NCBI GenBank assembly: GCA_965242535.1 | Contig: OZ251458.1 | Coordinates: 3,906,001-3,970,000, forward strand | From: VXRD01 sp965242535 | GTDB lineage: Bacteria > Latescibacterota > UBA2968 | Reading direction: 5' to 3' | Length of the DNA stretch: 64,000 bases | In this document: in pieces, positions 34,380 to 42,886 of the stretch | Layout of the letters: each line of letters opens with the position of its first letter | Position numbering within the stretch: position 1 is the first letter of the stretch | Position numbers and translations under genes: made by a program | The notes under the pieces: generated by a model | The model's input: the letters and a program-made list of their open reading frames with translations, nothing else | The model's database searches: none | What the model was told of the DNA's origin: nothing

Positions 34380-34852
34380 CGCCCAGCCTCCCATGTCGCG
34401 GCGACATCGACCATTTCTATCGCGCCCAAGGCGGCTTCCCACCCCTTGTTGCCGGCTTTGGTGCCGGCCCGCTCTATGGCTTGTTCGATGGTGTCGGTCG
34501 TCAAAATGCCGAACATCGCGGGCACGCCTGTTTCGCATCCCACCGCAGCGATGCCTTTTGCGGCTTCGCCGCACACGTAGTCGAAATGCGGCGTGCTGCC
34601 CCGGATCACGGTGCCCAAGCAAATCAGCGCGTCGTACCGACCGCTTCGCGCCATCTTTCGCGCCATCATCGGAATCTCAAAGCTGCCCGGCACCCACACC
34701 ACCTCGACGGCGTCTGTATCGCCGCCGTGTCGCGCGATGCAATCGAGCGCGCCGCCGAGCAACTCCTTGCCGATAAACGCATTGAACCTGCCCACCACAA
34801 TGCCGAATCGCTTGCCTTGCGCGGACAACTGGCCCTCATAAATTTTGGGCAT
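34376..34852 (-). CDS. ribH: 6,7-dimethyl-8-ribityllumazine synthase
   Basis: 158 residues, the family size. It condenses 5-amino-6-ribitylaminouracil with 3,4-dihydroxybutanone phosphate. Motifs: IVVGRFNAFIGKELL, VWVPGSFEIPMMARKMA, ALICLGTVIRGSTPHFDYVC (the His for catalysis is in this block) and FGILTTDTIEQAIERAG with KAGNKGWEAAL. The gene overlaps ribBA upstream by 17 nt and nusB downstream by 4 nt. Confidence 0.96.
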   Translation of the reverse strand: MPKIYEGQLSAQGKRFGIVVGRFNAFIGKELLGGALDCIARHGGDTDAVEVVWVPGSFEIPMMARKMARSGRYDALICLGTVIRGSTPHFDYVCGEAAKGIAAVGCETGVPAMFGILTTDTIEQAIERAGTKAGNKGWEAALGAIEMVDVAATWEAGR

Positions 34853-36089
34853 CGCGGTCTCCTTCCTCGCGCACTTGCAGTTCGCCTTCTCGAAACAGAT
34901 GTCCCATTTTTTCTCGCTTGGTTCGCATGTAGGTCAAATTCCACTCGTTGACCTGAATCGCGACCGGAACGCGATCCGCGATCTCGATTCCATAAGCTTC
35001 TAATCCCACGCGCTTCGCCGGGTTGTTGGTGATGAGCCTGACCCTGCGGATTCCCAAATCCGACAAAATTTGCGCGCCGATGCCGTAGTCGCGTTCGTCC
35101 ATTTTAAACCCGAGTTTCAAATTGGCTTCGACGGTATCGTAGCCGTCTTCCTGCAATTTGTACGCGTGCAATTTTGCCCGCAACCCGATTCCCCTGCCCT
35201 CCTGCCGCATGTACACCAGCGCGCCGCGGCCCTCGCCTTCGATCATCTCGAGGGCCGAGTGCAAATTCTTCTCGCAATCGCAGCGCAACGACCCCATGGC
35301 ATCGCCTGTCAAACACTCCGAGTGCATCCTCACCAGCACGGGCACGTCGATCGAGAGATCGCCCTTGACCAGCGCGACGTGCTCGCGATCATCCACGTCG
35401 CTTTCGTAGAGGTGCAGCTCAAACGCGCCGAATCGCGTGGGCAAATTCACGCGCTCCACACAGCGCACGAGTTTTTCAGAGCGGCGGCGGTACGCGATCA
35501 AGTCGTGAATCGTCACCACGTTCAAGTCGAATTGCGCGGCAAATTCCAACAGTTGCGGCAGGCGGGCCATGGTGCCGTCTTCGTTTAGGATTTCGCACAA
35601 CACGCCGGCTGGAGCTAGGCCGGCCAACCGCGCGAGATCGACCGCGGCCTCGGTGTGCCCCGCGCGGCGCAAAACCCCGCCGGGCATGGCGCGCAAGGGG
35701 AAAATGTGACCGGGGCGACCGAAATTTTCCGGGCGCGATTGGGGGTCGATGAATTGCCGAATGGTCTCTGCCCGATCCTGCGCGGATATGCCCGTGCTCA
35801 CGCCGTAGAGCGCGTCTATGCTCACGGTGAACGGGGTGCCGTGGAGCGCGGTGTTGGTATTGACCATCATGTCCAAGTCGAGGGCTTCGAGGCGGTCGGG
35901 CATCGCGGGCAGGCAGATCAGGCCGCGCCCATAGCGCGCCATGAAATTGATGGCTTGGGCGGTCGCCTTTTCCGCCGCCATAATGAAATCGCCCTCGTTT
36001 TCCCGGTCTTCGTCATCGACCACAATGACGATTTTGCCCGTGCGAATGTCTTCGAGCGCGTCTTCGATTTTTGCAACGCTTTTGCCCAT
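34836..36089 (-). CDS. ribBA: Bifunctional 3,4-dihydroxy-2-butanone-4-phosphate synthase / GTP cyclohydrolase II
   Basis: 417 residues. N-terminal RibB domain (about 1-200): VVDDEDRENEGDFIMAAE and RAMPGGVLRRAGHTEAAVDL hold its acidic and basic active-site residues. The C-terminal RibA domain (about 205-400) has the zinc cysteines in HSECLTGDAMGSLRCDCEKN and the catalytic DYGIGAQIL and RLITNNPAKRVGLEAYGI blocks. Both domains look intact. They supply both precursors of the riboflavin pathway. The last 17 nt overlap ribH. Confidence 0.96.
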   Translation of the reverse strand: MGKSVAKIEDALEDIRTGKIVIVVDDEDRENEGDFIMAAEKATAQAINFMARYGRGLICLPAMPDRLEALDLDMMVNTNTALHGTPFTVSIDALYGVSTGISAQDRAETIRQFIDPQSRPENFGRPGHIFPLRAMPGGVLRRAGHTEAAVDLARLAGLAPAGVLCEILNEDGTMARLPQLLEFAAQFDLNVVTIHDLIAYRRRSEKLVRCVERVNLPTRFGAFELHLYESDVDDREHVALVKGDLSIDVPVLVRMHSECLTGDAMGSLRCDCEKNLHSALEMIEGEGRGALVYMRQEGRGIGLRAKLHAYKLQEDGYDTVEANLKLGFKMDERDYGIGAQILSDLGIRRVRLITNNPAKRVGLEAYGIEIADRVPVAIQVNEWNLTYMRTKREKMGHLFREGELQVREEGDRDAQNL

Positions 36090-36099
36090 GGCACTTTCT

Positions 36100-36756
36100 T
36101 TAGGTGAATGACGGGGCGCGCATCATCAACTCGATGTGCGCCGCGGTCCTTGGGGATTCCGATGCGCCATTTGAATGTAGCAACCGCTCCAAATAGCGCG
36201 CGATCATATCCACTTCGAGATTGACCCGATCGCCCGGGTATTTCTCCGACAATGTCGTAACGGCCAGCGTGTGTGGAATCGCCGCGATGGAAAAGGCGCG
36301 CGCCGAAACCGAGACCACGGTCAAACTGATCCCGTCGACCGCCACAGAACCCTTCGCGGCGATGTAGGGAGATAGGTCGTGCGGAACTTCAAATTCAAAC
36401 GCGGTTTGACCCGTGGATTCCACGCGGCGTTTCACGCGCCCGACCCCATCCACATGCCCGGCGACGAGATGCCCGTCGAGGCGGTCGCCGAGTTTTAATG
36501 ATCGCTCCAGATTGACGCGACTGCCCACGCGGCGATGGCCCAATGTGGTTCGCGATAGGGTTTCCGCCACCGATTCGACCGCAAAGCTCTGGGCATCGAA
36601 TCGCACAACCGTATGGCACGCGCCGTCAATGGCAATGCTATCGCCCATCCCAATGCCCTCGAGCACTTGCTGTGCGGCAATTGTCGTGCGCCGATACCCC
36701 GCGCGCGCTTCAACGCGCCGAATCGTTCCCACTTCTTCTACAATGCCCGTGAACAT
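36100..36756 (-). CDS. ribE: Riboflavin synthase alpha chain
   Basis: 218 residues from the ATG at 36756 (MFTGIVEEVGTIRRVE, the standard N-terminus); an ATG two codons earlier is possible. Two lumazine-binding repeats: about 1-95 and 96-195, each with a GD(S/R)xxxDG-like block (IGMGDSIAIDGACHTVV and AAKGSVAVDGISLTVV). The enzyme dismutates two lumazines to riboflavin. Just upstream of its ATG lies a direct duplicate of the 3' end of the ribD reductase gene, and a MITE-like element separates the two. Confidence 0.94.
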   Translation of the reverse strand: MFTGIVEEVGTIRRVEARAGYRRTTIAAQQVLEGIGMGDSIAIDGACHTVVRFDAQSFAVESVAETLSRTTLGHRRVGSRVNLERSLKLGDRLDGHLVAGHVDGVGRVKRRVESTGQTAFEFEVPHDLSPYIAAKGSVAVDGISLTVVSVSARAFSIAAIPHTLAVTTLSEKYPGDRVNLEVDMIARYLERLLHSNGASESPRTAAHIELMMRAPSFT

Positions 36757-36761
36757 ACGCA

Positions 36762-37185
36762 CTCAACCTTGTATTTTTATGCGTCCCGTGATGCCGCACC
36801 TCAAATAAGCCATCGCCCAACATGCCATCGCCAAACCCCATCAACGAAAGCCATCGGGCACAGCGCGCAAGTCCGTCTCGCAACCCACATCCATTTTGCA
36901 ACCCACCTCGCAGGCCAACGCATGTCGTCCTGCTACAAAAGCGATTTGCGCTGTGCCTAGCCCCTCGGCGCATGAGAGCGGCATTTTTGAACTGCTGGGG
37001 CAGTTGTACCCCGCTCGCCTACTTTTTGTTGCTGTAGACAAAAAGTAGGTCGCCGAAGGCATCGGAGGCAACCCACGATGCTACAGGACCAAACGTTCTA
37101 GAAAAGCGAGCCCTGCAAGTGCTGATTTGTGCGTCTCAAAATTTGGTGTCATTTAATTTTCCGAGTGCTCAGCCTTGTATTTTTA
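36762..37185 (-). repeat. MITE-like element copy E between ribD and ribE with flanking 18-bp direct duplication
   Basis: The element (about 36795-37162, minus orientation) has the hairpin at 37018-37049 (CCTACTTTTTGT arms) and one nested 30-bp insert at 36988-37017. It is bounded by CTCA(A/G)CCTTGTATTTTTA at 36762-36779 and 37168-37185, 18 bp with one mismatch. The second copy spans the ribD stop codon. The layout implies that ribD once ended about 10 nt before the ribE start and was pushed apart by the insertion. It holds no gene. Confidence 0.85.
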
Positions 37186-37852
37186 CCCGTGCCGTGAACA
37201 AGAAATCCTCGCCGATGGATTCGACTTTCACATCCGCCAGCGCGATAGCATCGCCTATTGAATCGATCCCCAACGATCCGATAGACGGCAACCCCGCGCC
37301 CAAAATTTTGGGCGCGACAAACGCGGCCAAGCGATCCACCAACCCCGCGCGCAATGCCGATGCTGCAACGCGACTGCCGCCTTCGATCAAAATGCGGCGC
37401 AACCCGGCCCGCGCGGCCCTTTGCAAGACCCTCTTCAAATCCACTCGGCCCGCTGGCAACTGCCAGACCGCCGCGCCTCTGTTTTTTCGCGCCTGTATTC
37501 GCTTTTTGCACGCGCCTTCTCCCGCTGCCAAAATCAGGGGTGCGCCGCCGAAAATTTTGGCGGTCAATGGGATGTTGAGATGGGTATCCAAAACGATTTT
37601 TGTCGGGCTGCATCCCTCGGCGTATCGCACCGACAACTCGGGGTCATCGGCCATCACCGTGCCGCGCCCGACCAGAATCGCGTCTGCCTCGGCGCGCAGT
37701 TGATGCCCCATCGCCCGCGACGCTTTGGACGTGATCCACTTTGAATCGCCCGTGCGGGTGGCGATGTTGCCATCCAGCGTCTGCGCCAGTTTTAAGGTGA
37801 CGAACGGCAATCCCGGCGATCGGTATTCGATTTTTGCTACGCGCCCGCTCAC
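37169..37852 (-). CDS. 5-amino-6-(5-phosphoribosylamino)uracil reductase (RibD C-terminal domain only)
   Basis: 227 residues from a GTG at 37852 that overlaps the stop of the previous gene (GTGA). Dihydrofolate-reductase-like RibD_C fold: FVTLKLAQTLDGNIATRTGDS, KWITSKASRAMGHQLRAEADAILVGRGTV (two blocks, MGHQLRAEADAI and LVGRGTVMADDP) and ILIEGGSRVAASALRAGLVD. The N-terminal deaminase domain of the usual bifunctional RibD (H-x-E and PCxxxxxTPPC zinc motif) is absent and is not encoded next to it, so the deaminase step must be provided elsewhere. Followed by the MITE-like insertion. Confidence 0.88.
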   Translation of the reverse strand: MSGRVAKIEYRSPGLPFVTLKLAQTLDGNIATRTGDSKWITSKASRAMGHQLRAEADAILVGRGTVMADDPELSVRYAEGCSPTKIVLDTHLNIPLTAKIFGGAPLILAAGEGACKKRIQARKNRGAAVWQLPAGRVDLKRVLQRAARAGLRRILIEGGSRVAASALRAGLVDRLAAFVAPKILGAGLPSIGSLGIDSIGDAIALADVKVESIGEDFLFTARVKIQG

Positions 37853-39864
37853 CGGTCTTTCACCTCAAAAACGGTCTTTCCAACGCCGATATTGCCCAGG
37901 GCGTCTTCGGCTCTTAAAACGAGCGTATAAGACCCGGGTTTCAAATTCCGGATGGAAAAATTCAGGGACTCTCTCGGCGAGTCAAAAATCCGATCCGCCG
38001 GAAAGACCACTTGCCAATCGCCCGAATTGAGCGAATACGCGGCCTTGCGAATCGCGGTTGCCGCGTCTGTGATCGCACCGGTGACCGTCGCGTCTTTGCC
38101 GGTCTGCGCGACCTCGCGCAACTGCACGGCAGGGGCCGAATTGTCGATGTCAAAGGCCGCGCTGATCGCCTGTGCCGTCAAGGCGTGATCGGATGGATTG
38201 CCCAACCGGTCCGATGCGGTGAGCTTCACTTCAACCCGACCATCGGGAACGGCTTCGGTGTGCCAAAAAAATTGCTGCGTTTGCAACTCGTCTTCCAACA
38301 GCCGCCAGTGCGATTCGCCGACACTCCTAAAATACAGCGCGTAGATCAACGCATCGCCGTTGTCGTCGCCTGCGACCCAGTTGATCTTGTAGATGCCCTT
38401 GCCCATCGCGGCGGTGCCGTTTTCACCTTCATTGCCCGATGGGATGGCTTCGGCTTTGACCTGCAAGATCCGGGGGCGAATATTGGTTTGCATGCCCGCG
38501 AGTTTGATCGCGCGCAGCCGAGGCGTGGCATTTTCCGATCGGGTCTTCAGAATCAACCGGTATTGCAAAAACCGGCCCGCACGGCTCGCAATGGGTTCGC
38601 CAGAGGCGGTGATCGGATCTGACCACGCGCTCCACGTATCGTCGGGTTCTTCGCTGTTGCCCGTCCGCGTCTGAACCGCGACCGAGGTTTTTGGCGGCGC
38701 GTCGTTTTGCCACCACGCGCGGCCCCAGTGCGACACCTGCCCAAAATCGCGGGGTTTGGACACGAGTTGCCCCTCTTTGGCAAACGCATCTTCCAGGCGA
38801 TAGATTTCGCCGGACCCGCTGCATCCAATCCAAAATGCGTTTTGTTGCGCGGCGACCATGACCCAGGGATCGACATCTTTGAGCACGGCGCGCAAGGTGG
38901 CTTTGCCATCGGGCCAAATCCGATACACATGCCCGCGTTTTCCCGTCACCGCGTTCACGGTTCCGCGGGCATCCACCACGGCGTCCAACAACATCGGGTC
39001 ATCGGTTTTCCAAAGCGTTGTCGTCAAACCCGAAGGCCGAATCGCGTACAGGGTCGCGCCCGCTTGCTCCGCGCGTTTTTTTTCTTGTCCGTTGCCGTCG
39101 GGCCGACCACTGCGCGCCATCGCGGTCGCGTAAATCGCGCCGTCGGGGCCCACGCCGAGAGAATGGATTTCTCGTTCGCTGGCATCGTAGAGCACATCTG
39201 CGCCGCCCTTTTCGCGGATTCGATACACCAACCCGCTGTTATCCGTCCCGGCATACACCTCGCCCGACGCACCGACCGCGAGGGACACCACATTGGGATC
39301 CTTACTCGCGTAGAGCGCGGTGGCCTCGCCGCGATCGTCAATTTTTAAGACGCGCCCGCGGTCGCCCCCCGTGCCCGCGTATAACCCGCCGCCCGGGCGC
39401 GCGGCCAGGGCAAAGACGTGGCTGTCTCCGGTCTGGCAAAATTCAACGGGTTCCTCGCCTGCGACCATGCGGTAAATCCGACCGCCCGGGGACGTGCCCG
39501 CGTACACCGCGCCATCGGATCCGACCGCGAGGCTGAAGATGTGAACCTCGGCGGAATCGAATAACAAATCCGCCCGGTCCTTGCCGGGCACGAGCGCGTA
39601 CACGCGCCCTTCATTGCCGGTGCCGATATACAGGGTTTGATCCGATCCCACGGCGAGCGCCCACACGAAATCCTCGCCCGTATCTGCCGCGCGCTTGTGG
39701 GCTGGCGCCAGCGTGACCTCGCCCTCTCGCGTGAGCGACACGCCATTGGGTTCGCCTCGTTGAAATGCCGCCTGCGAATCCTCGCGCCAAATTTGGGGGG
39801 ACACGGCCTCGGCCATCGTCGCAAAAAATAGAGAAAGCAACAGAATCATCGCGGCCGCCGACAT
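37849..39864 (-). CDS. Secreted beta-propeller protein
   Basis: 671 residues from the ATG at 39864, one nt after the stop of the preceding gene. Signal peptide SAAAMILLLSLFFATMAEAV. Residues about 50-360 contain at least six repeats of the form (V/L)GSDG(A/T)(V/L)YAGT.xGG.(V/I)Y(R/A), the blades of an NHL/YncE/two-component-regulator-type propeller. A linker (about 360-460) and two Ig-like regions follow (ADVRLTASDRLGNPSDH-type and KPGSYTLVLRAEDALGNIGVG). It probably acts in the periplasm or at the cell surface; the ligand is unknown. Overlaps the ribD reductase gene by 4 nt, an odd partner, so this may be a chance operon. Confidence 0.75.
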   Translation of the reverse strand: MSAAAMILLLSLFFATMAEAVSPQIWREDSQAAFQRGEPNGVSLTREGEVTLAPAHKRAADTGEDFVWALAVGSDQTLYIGTGNEGRVYALVPGKDRADLLFDSAEVHIFSLAVGSDGAVYAGTSPGGRIYRMVAGEEPVEFCQTGDSHVFALAARPGGGLYAGTGGDRGRVLKIDDRGEATALYASKDPNVVSLAVGASGEVYAGTDNSGLVYRIREKGGADVLYDASEREIHSLGVGPDGAIYATAMARSGRPDGNGQEKKRAEQAGATLYAIRPSGLTTTLWKTDDPMLLDAVVDARGTVNAVTGKRGHVYRIWPDGKATLRAVLKDVDPWVMVAAQQNAFWIGCSGSGEIYRLEDAFAKEGQLVSKPRDFGQVSHWGRAWWQNDAPPKTSVAVQTRTGNSEEPDDTWSAWSDPITASGEPIASRAGRFLQYRLILKTRSENATPRLRAIKLAGMQTNIRPRILQVKAEAIPSGNEGENGTAAMGKGIYKINWVAGDDNGDALIYALYFRSVGESHWRLLEDELQTQQFFWHTEAVPDGRVEVKLTASDRLGNPSDHALTAQAISAAFDIDNSAPAVQLREVAQTGKDATVTGAITDAATAIRKAAYSLNSGDWQVVFPADRIFDSPRESLNFSIRNLKPGSYTLVLRAEDALGNIGVGKTVFEVKDR

Positions 39865-39865
39865 G

Positions 39866-41641
39866 TTATCGCCTCTGTTCATCCGAACCTCTCCCGTCGA
39901 AAAAAATCACACCGCCATCTTTGCCCACGACCAAAATCGCCATCTGGCTTCCGGTCAAGACGCAATCCGTCATCAACCGCTGTGAACCATAGACCGATTG
40001 CTGCGACTTTTGCACCACATCCGACCCACGCGCGAGCGCGAGTGCCGCCATGACCGACGCGGGCAATCCGGAAATGGCGCGCCCGCCCATTGTGACGCCG
40101 GGCGAGGCCCCCAAAAAGCGCGCGACGAGGGCGTCATTGCGCCCGGGGTTTTTTATCCGCTCTAGCAATTCATCCAGCGTTTTGGGTTGGTGAGCTTGCG
40201 CGTCTTGCAAGCGTTGCTCGCGCTCGTTCACAACTTGTAACGTCAACCGCCCTGGCGGCATAAATTTGGGAATGGGCAGGGCGATCTCCACCACCTCGCG
40301 GTTGCCCAACAGCGGCGCCAGCGTCACGGCAACGCGCACGGTATCGCCCGGATCGTAGCGCGATCGATCCAGCCTTAAGCCCTCGATGCGCGCGCTTTGG
40401 GCGTGCTCTTCAACCGATAATTCAAACACCGCCGAGTCGATCTGGGCCTCGACAAAGGGATTTTGGATCACCTGCGCCAGGGGTTGCGTCAAGCCGAGCA
40501 CGGCCATCCCAAGACCCTGCGCGCCCGCGTACTTGTTTTTGATCGCCACGCTTTCGCGGTCGGGCATGTGCAAGGTCAGTTGCCCGACGACCGTGGTTTC
40601 GCCGGTCAGTTTTTCCGCCGAGATGAGGGAAGTGGCCACGGCCATCCGCACCAACAAAGGCCCGAGTTGGCGGTGGCGAAAGACCTCCATCTCAAACGCG
40701 GCGGCGTGGCCGGACGAGGAGATCGAGATCCGCACGGGCATCATCTCCGCTTCGGAGCCGACCACGCCGGCAATGCCAGGCGCGCGGTCTTGCACGATCA
40801 CGCCCAAGTGTTGAGACGCCGCGCCGAGCTTAAAGGACAGCAGTTGGCTGGAGACCACCTCGTGGATGAACGCGCCCGTCATCGCCATGGCCGTGCGCCC
40901 GCCAAACAGCATGGGATGCCCAAACCCCACGATGCGGTTGCCCACGCGGTGCGTGAGCGTGCCGATGCCCGTCACGCTGAGATCGCCGCGAACCAACTGC
41001 ACGCCCAACGGCGCGCCCGGTTCAAACGCCCCCACGGGCAACGCCGCGTCCGTGCCGCCGCCGCCCTGCATGGGCAACAAGCCGTATTCCGCCAACTCGG
41101 CGCGAAATTCCTCTGCGATCTGCGGCGCGAATCCCGAAAGCATCAGCGGTATGGCCACGGGTTTGAGCACGCCGCCGCGCACGCCTGCGATTCGCCCATC
41201 CCACGGCGCGGATCCATACGTCGCCCGCGACAGGGTATCTAGCGCCGCGCGCTCGAGCACGGTCATCATCTCGCCGATGGGGGTGATGCCCGCGATAGGC
41301 TCTTCGGCAAACGCGCCGATGCTGTAGCCCACTGCGCCGATCAATTTTCCCTCGATGTACACCGGGCTGCCGCTCATGCCGGCGATGACCCCGGTTCGCG
41401 CCAAAGGGCCGCCGGACAGGCGTGCGAGAATCATATCGCTTTTGGGGCCAAACACATTGCGTAAAACGCCCAAAACCTCAACGCCAAAGGTGTCGATGCG
41501 CGTGCCTTGAAAAACCGTGCGCCCAACGCCTTTCATGCCGCGCTGGATATCCTCGACCGGCATATACAACTCGGCGCGGCTCGATCCGCACAGCGCGAAG
41601 ATGATCGACAAGGTCAAAATTCGAGAAAGCATGCGTGCCAT
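39866..41641 (-). CDS. SpoIVB/S55-type peptidase-domain protein, secreted
   Basis: 591 residues from the ATG at 41641 (MARMLSRILTLSIIFALCGS then SRAELYMPV); a signal peptide ends near residue 25. The S55 block is visible: RGMKGVGRTVFQGTRIDTFGVEVLGV, here as KGVGRTVFQG and EVLGVLRNVFGPKSDMIL, and GMSGSPVYIEGKLIGAVGYS with the catalytic-type Ser. These are known from SpoIVB, a serine peptidase of sporulation, but similar domains occur in many non-sporulating bacteria, some without peptidase activity. The rest (about 330-591) is unassigned. The upstream region lies against a dead PLP-enzyme fragment, so the promoter is unclear. Confidence 0.78.
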   Translation of the reverse strand: MARMLSRILTLSIIFALCGSSRAELYMPVEDIQRGMKGVGRTVFQGTRIDTFGVEVLGVLRNVFGPKSDMILARLSGGPLARTGVIAGMSGSPVYIEGKLIGAVGYSIGAFAEEPIAGITPIGEMMTVLERAALDTLSRATYGSAPWDGRIAGVRGGVLKPVAIPLMLSGFAPQIAEEFRAELAEYGLLPMQGGGGTDAALPVGAFEPGAPLGVQLVRGDLSVTGIGTLTHRVGNRIVGFGHPMLFGGRTAMAMTGAFIHEVVSSQLLSFKLGAASQHLGVIVQDRAPGIAGVVGSEAEMMPVRISISSSGHAAAFEMEVFRHRQLGPLLVRMAVATSLISAEKLTGETTVVGQLTLHMPDRESVAIKNKYAGAQGLGMAVLGLTQPLAQVIQNPFVEAQIDSAVFELSVEEHAQSARIEGLRLDRSRYDPGDTVRVAVTLAPLLGNREVVEIALPIPKFMPPGRLTLQVVNEREQRLQDAQAHQPKTLDELLERIKNPGRNDALVARFLGASPGVTMGGRAISGLPASVMAALALARGSDVVQKSQQSVYGSQRLMTDCVLTGSQMAILVVGKDGGVIFFDGRGSDEQRR

Positions 41642-41684
41642 TTCCAGGTAAAATGGGGGTGGGAGTGCGTTTTTGTCTCGCGTT

Positions 41685-41867
41685 ATTATACCGATTTTTC
41701 GGCGTCTTCGATCATCTAGCTGGTCGATCCTTGACCGAGCCGCCCGGGTTAAACATCTCGAGCTTCGCCCAGATTTCAACGCTCGAGTCGATCTTTGTGT
41801 CCAAGCGCAACAACGGCGTTTTGCCGATGGCATCGAGAATGGAATGGCGAATGCCCGAACGCTTCAT
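41685..41867 (-). pseudogene. Truncated and frameshifted PLP-dependent cysteine synthase/CBS-like gene
   Basis: From the ATG at 41867: SILDAIGKTPLLRLDTKID and WAKLEMFNPGGSVKDRPAR are the N-terminal 50 residues of a PLP beta-family enzyme, with the PLP Lys in GGSVKDR. The frame then hits TGA; in the next frame it continues MIEDAEKS before another stop, as an intact gene would read. So a frameshift and loss of the last 80 percent are both visible. The intact cysK-like gene at 24674 has a different motif (NPARTVKDR), so this fragment derives from another gene. It lies at the border of the conflict island. Confidence 0.8.
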
Positions 41868-41905
41868 AAATGGCCTGCCCGAGTGATGAACCTGTGAGAT
41901 TGAGG

Positions 41906-42292
41906 TCAATACAGCTTTTTCAGAAATTCGGTAAAGCTACCGGATAGTTTGAAAATCTCATCCCTTTCGTGGTCCCAAAAAACAACCGAATCAATCCGTC
42001 CGTCTGCAATTTTGAAAGCGATAAAATTTCCGAATGGATCCGTTGCAATGGGGATCAGGTTATCGGGAGAGATCGCTTGGGCAATGGCGATGGCGTCTTC
42101 GAGATCGACCATGTAATCGAGGACGCACTCCTTTTTGCGTTCCGTGTCAAATCGCTCTAAGGTGGGCTTTCCCCGATTGCATGTTGCCAGCGACGCCTTG
42201 TAATCATCCGGCAGGCGGAGGCCAAAGTGCGCTTCGATTTTAGACACTTGGCTCTCGTCTAATGGCTCGGCGTATTTCCATTTTAAGGTCAT
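41906..42292 (-). CDS. SMI1/KNR4 (SUKH) family immunity protein
   Basis: 128 residues. The SUKH pattern runs from helix KYAEPLDESQVSKIEAHFGL (20 residues, starting the protein) and LPDDYKASLATCNRG, through the strand motif LEDAIAIAQAI, to LIPIATDPFGNFIAFKI and VVFWDHERDEIFKLSGSF; LP.(D/E)Y and the (D/P)FGN(F/Y) are typical. SUKH proteins neutralise nuclease and other toxins in polymorphic toxin systems. Here it follows an HNH nuclease gene by 15 nt, which makes it the likely antidote. It is the last gene of the island operon. Confidence 0.85.
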   Translation of the reverse strand: MTLKWKYAEPLDESQVSKIEAHFGLRLPDDYKASLATCNRGKPTLERFDTERKKECVLDYMVDLEDAIAIAQAISPDNLIPIATDPFGNFIAFKIADGRIDSVVFWDHERDEIFKLSGSFTEFLKKLY

Positions 42293-42307
42293 CGTACACT
42301 CCCGTTT

Positions 42308-42886
42308 TTATCGGGCTTCGCTTCCACCGCCCCATAAGTTCCGGCCACCTACATGCGGAGTTTGGCGGTGGATTTCAGAATCGACCAACTGCATGCGCCC
42401 ACGTTCTTCGTGGTGATGCCAAGTATATCCCTCGGGCTTATCGCCATTGCGGATTTGTTCCAGTTGCCTGTCCGTGAATTGCTCTGGATCGAGAGTGCCG
42501 TTCTCGTAAGCCCGAGTCAACTGCTCATTGCAATCCTCGAAATGCTGGTAATCACTGGCCTTGTACCGATCCTCGGAGAGTTGGGCTTCAAATGGGCAAT
42601 GTTCAGAGAAATCGCGTATCAATCCCTGTTCTTTCAAATCCGCGAGACGGGTCTCATATAAAATTTCAGCGCGGGAAGCCTCATCTTGGAGTAGCGCGTC
42701 AACCCGGTCGCTGAGGACTTCTTGCGGAATCTCTTTTTGGTACGCCGAAAGGGTTTCGCTCAACTCGGATGCCCCGCTTACGGAGACGCCCTCAACAGCC
42801 GTCGCTTCAACAGCTTCGACGACTTCCGTCGCAACTTCTTTAATGGTTTCAGCAACCGCCGCTACCGCAGTCTCAATAACCATCAC
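42308..42886 (-). CDS. HNH/endonuclease VII (WHH, colicin-DNase-like) nuclease toxin
   Basis: 192 residues. The C-terminal 45 residues hold the toxin signature: GYTWHHHEERGRMQLVDSE with His157-His158-His159, then His173 in EIHRQTPHVGG and His178, ending NLWGGG. This is the pattern of WHH/colicin-DNase type HNH enzymes in polymorphic toxins, which cut DNA. The first 80 residues are Ala/Val/Glu-rich helices (AVAAVAETIKEVATEVVEAV), and 80-150 a charged helical region; neither is a known delivery domain (no RHS, VgrG, PAAR, LXG). The start codon overlaps the HerA-like ATPase stop (ATGA), so the two are translated together. The SUKH gene follows. Confidence 0.85.
   Translation of the reverse strand: MMVIETAVAAVAETIKEVATEVVEAVEATAVEGVSVSGASELSETLSAYQKEIPQEVLSDRVDALLQDEASRAEILYETRLADLKEQGLIRDFSEHCPFEAQLSEDRYKASDYQHFEDCNEQLTRAYENGTLDPEQFTDRQLEQIRNGDKPEGYTWHHHEERGRMQLVDSEIHRQTPHVGGRNLWGGGSEAR

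Noticed and set aside
37853..39864. FMN riboswitch before the rib genes
   Set aside because: The upstream space of ribD is coding (GTGA overlap) and the interval before ribE is a repeat; no RFN-like conserved stem is seen.
41712..41909. Intact small PLP protein
   Set aside because: It stops after 50 residues; the next frame continues the family sequence, so it is a frameshifted remnant.
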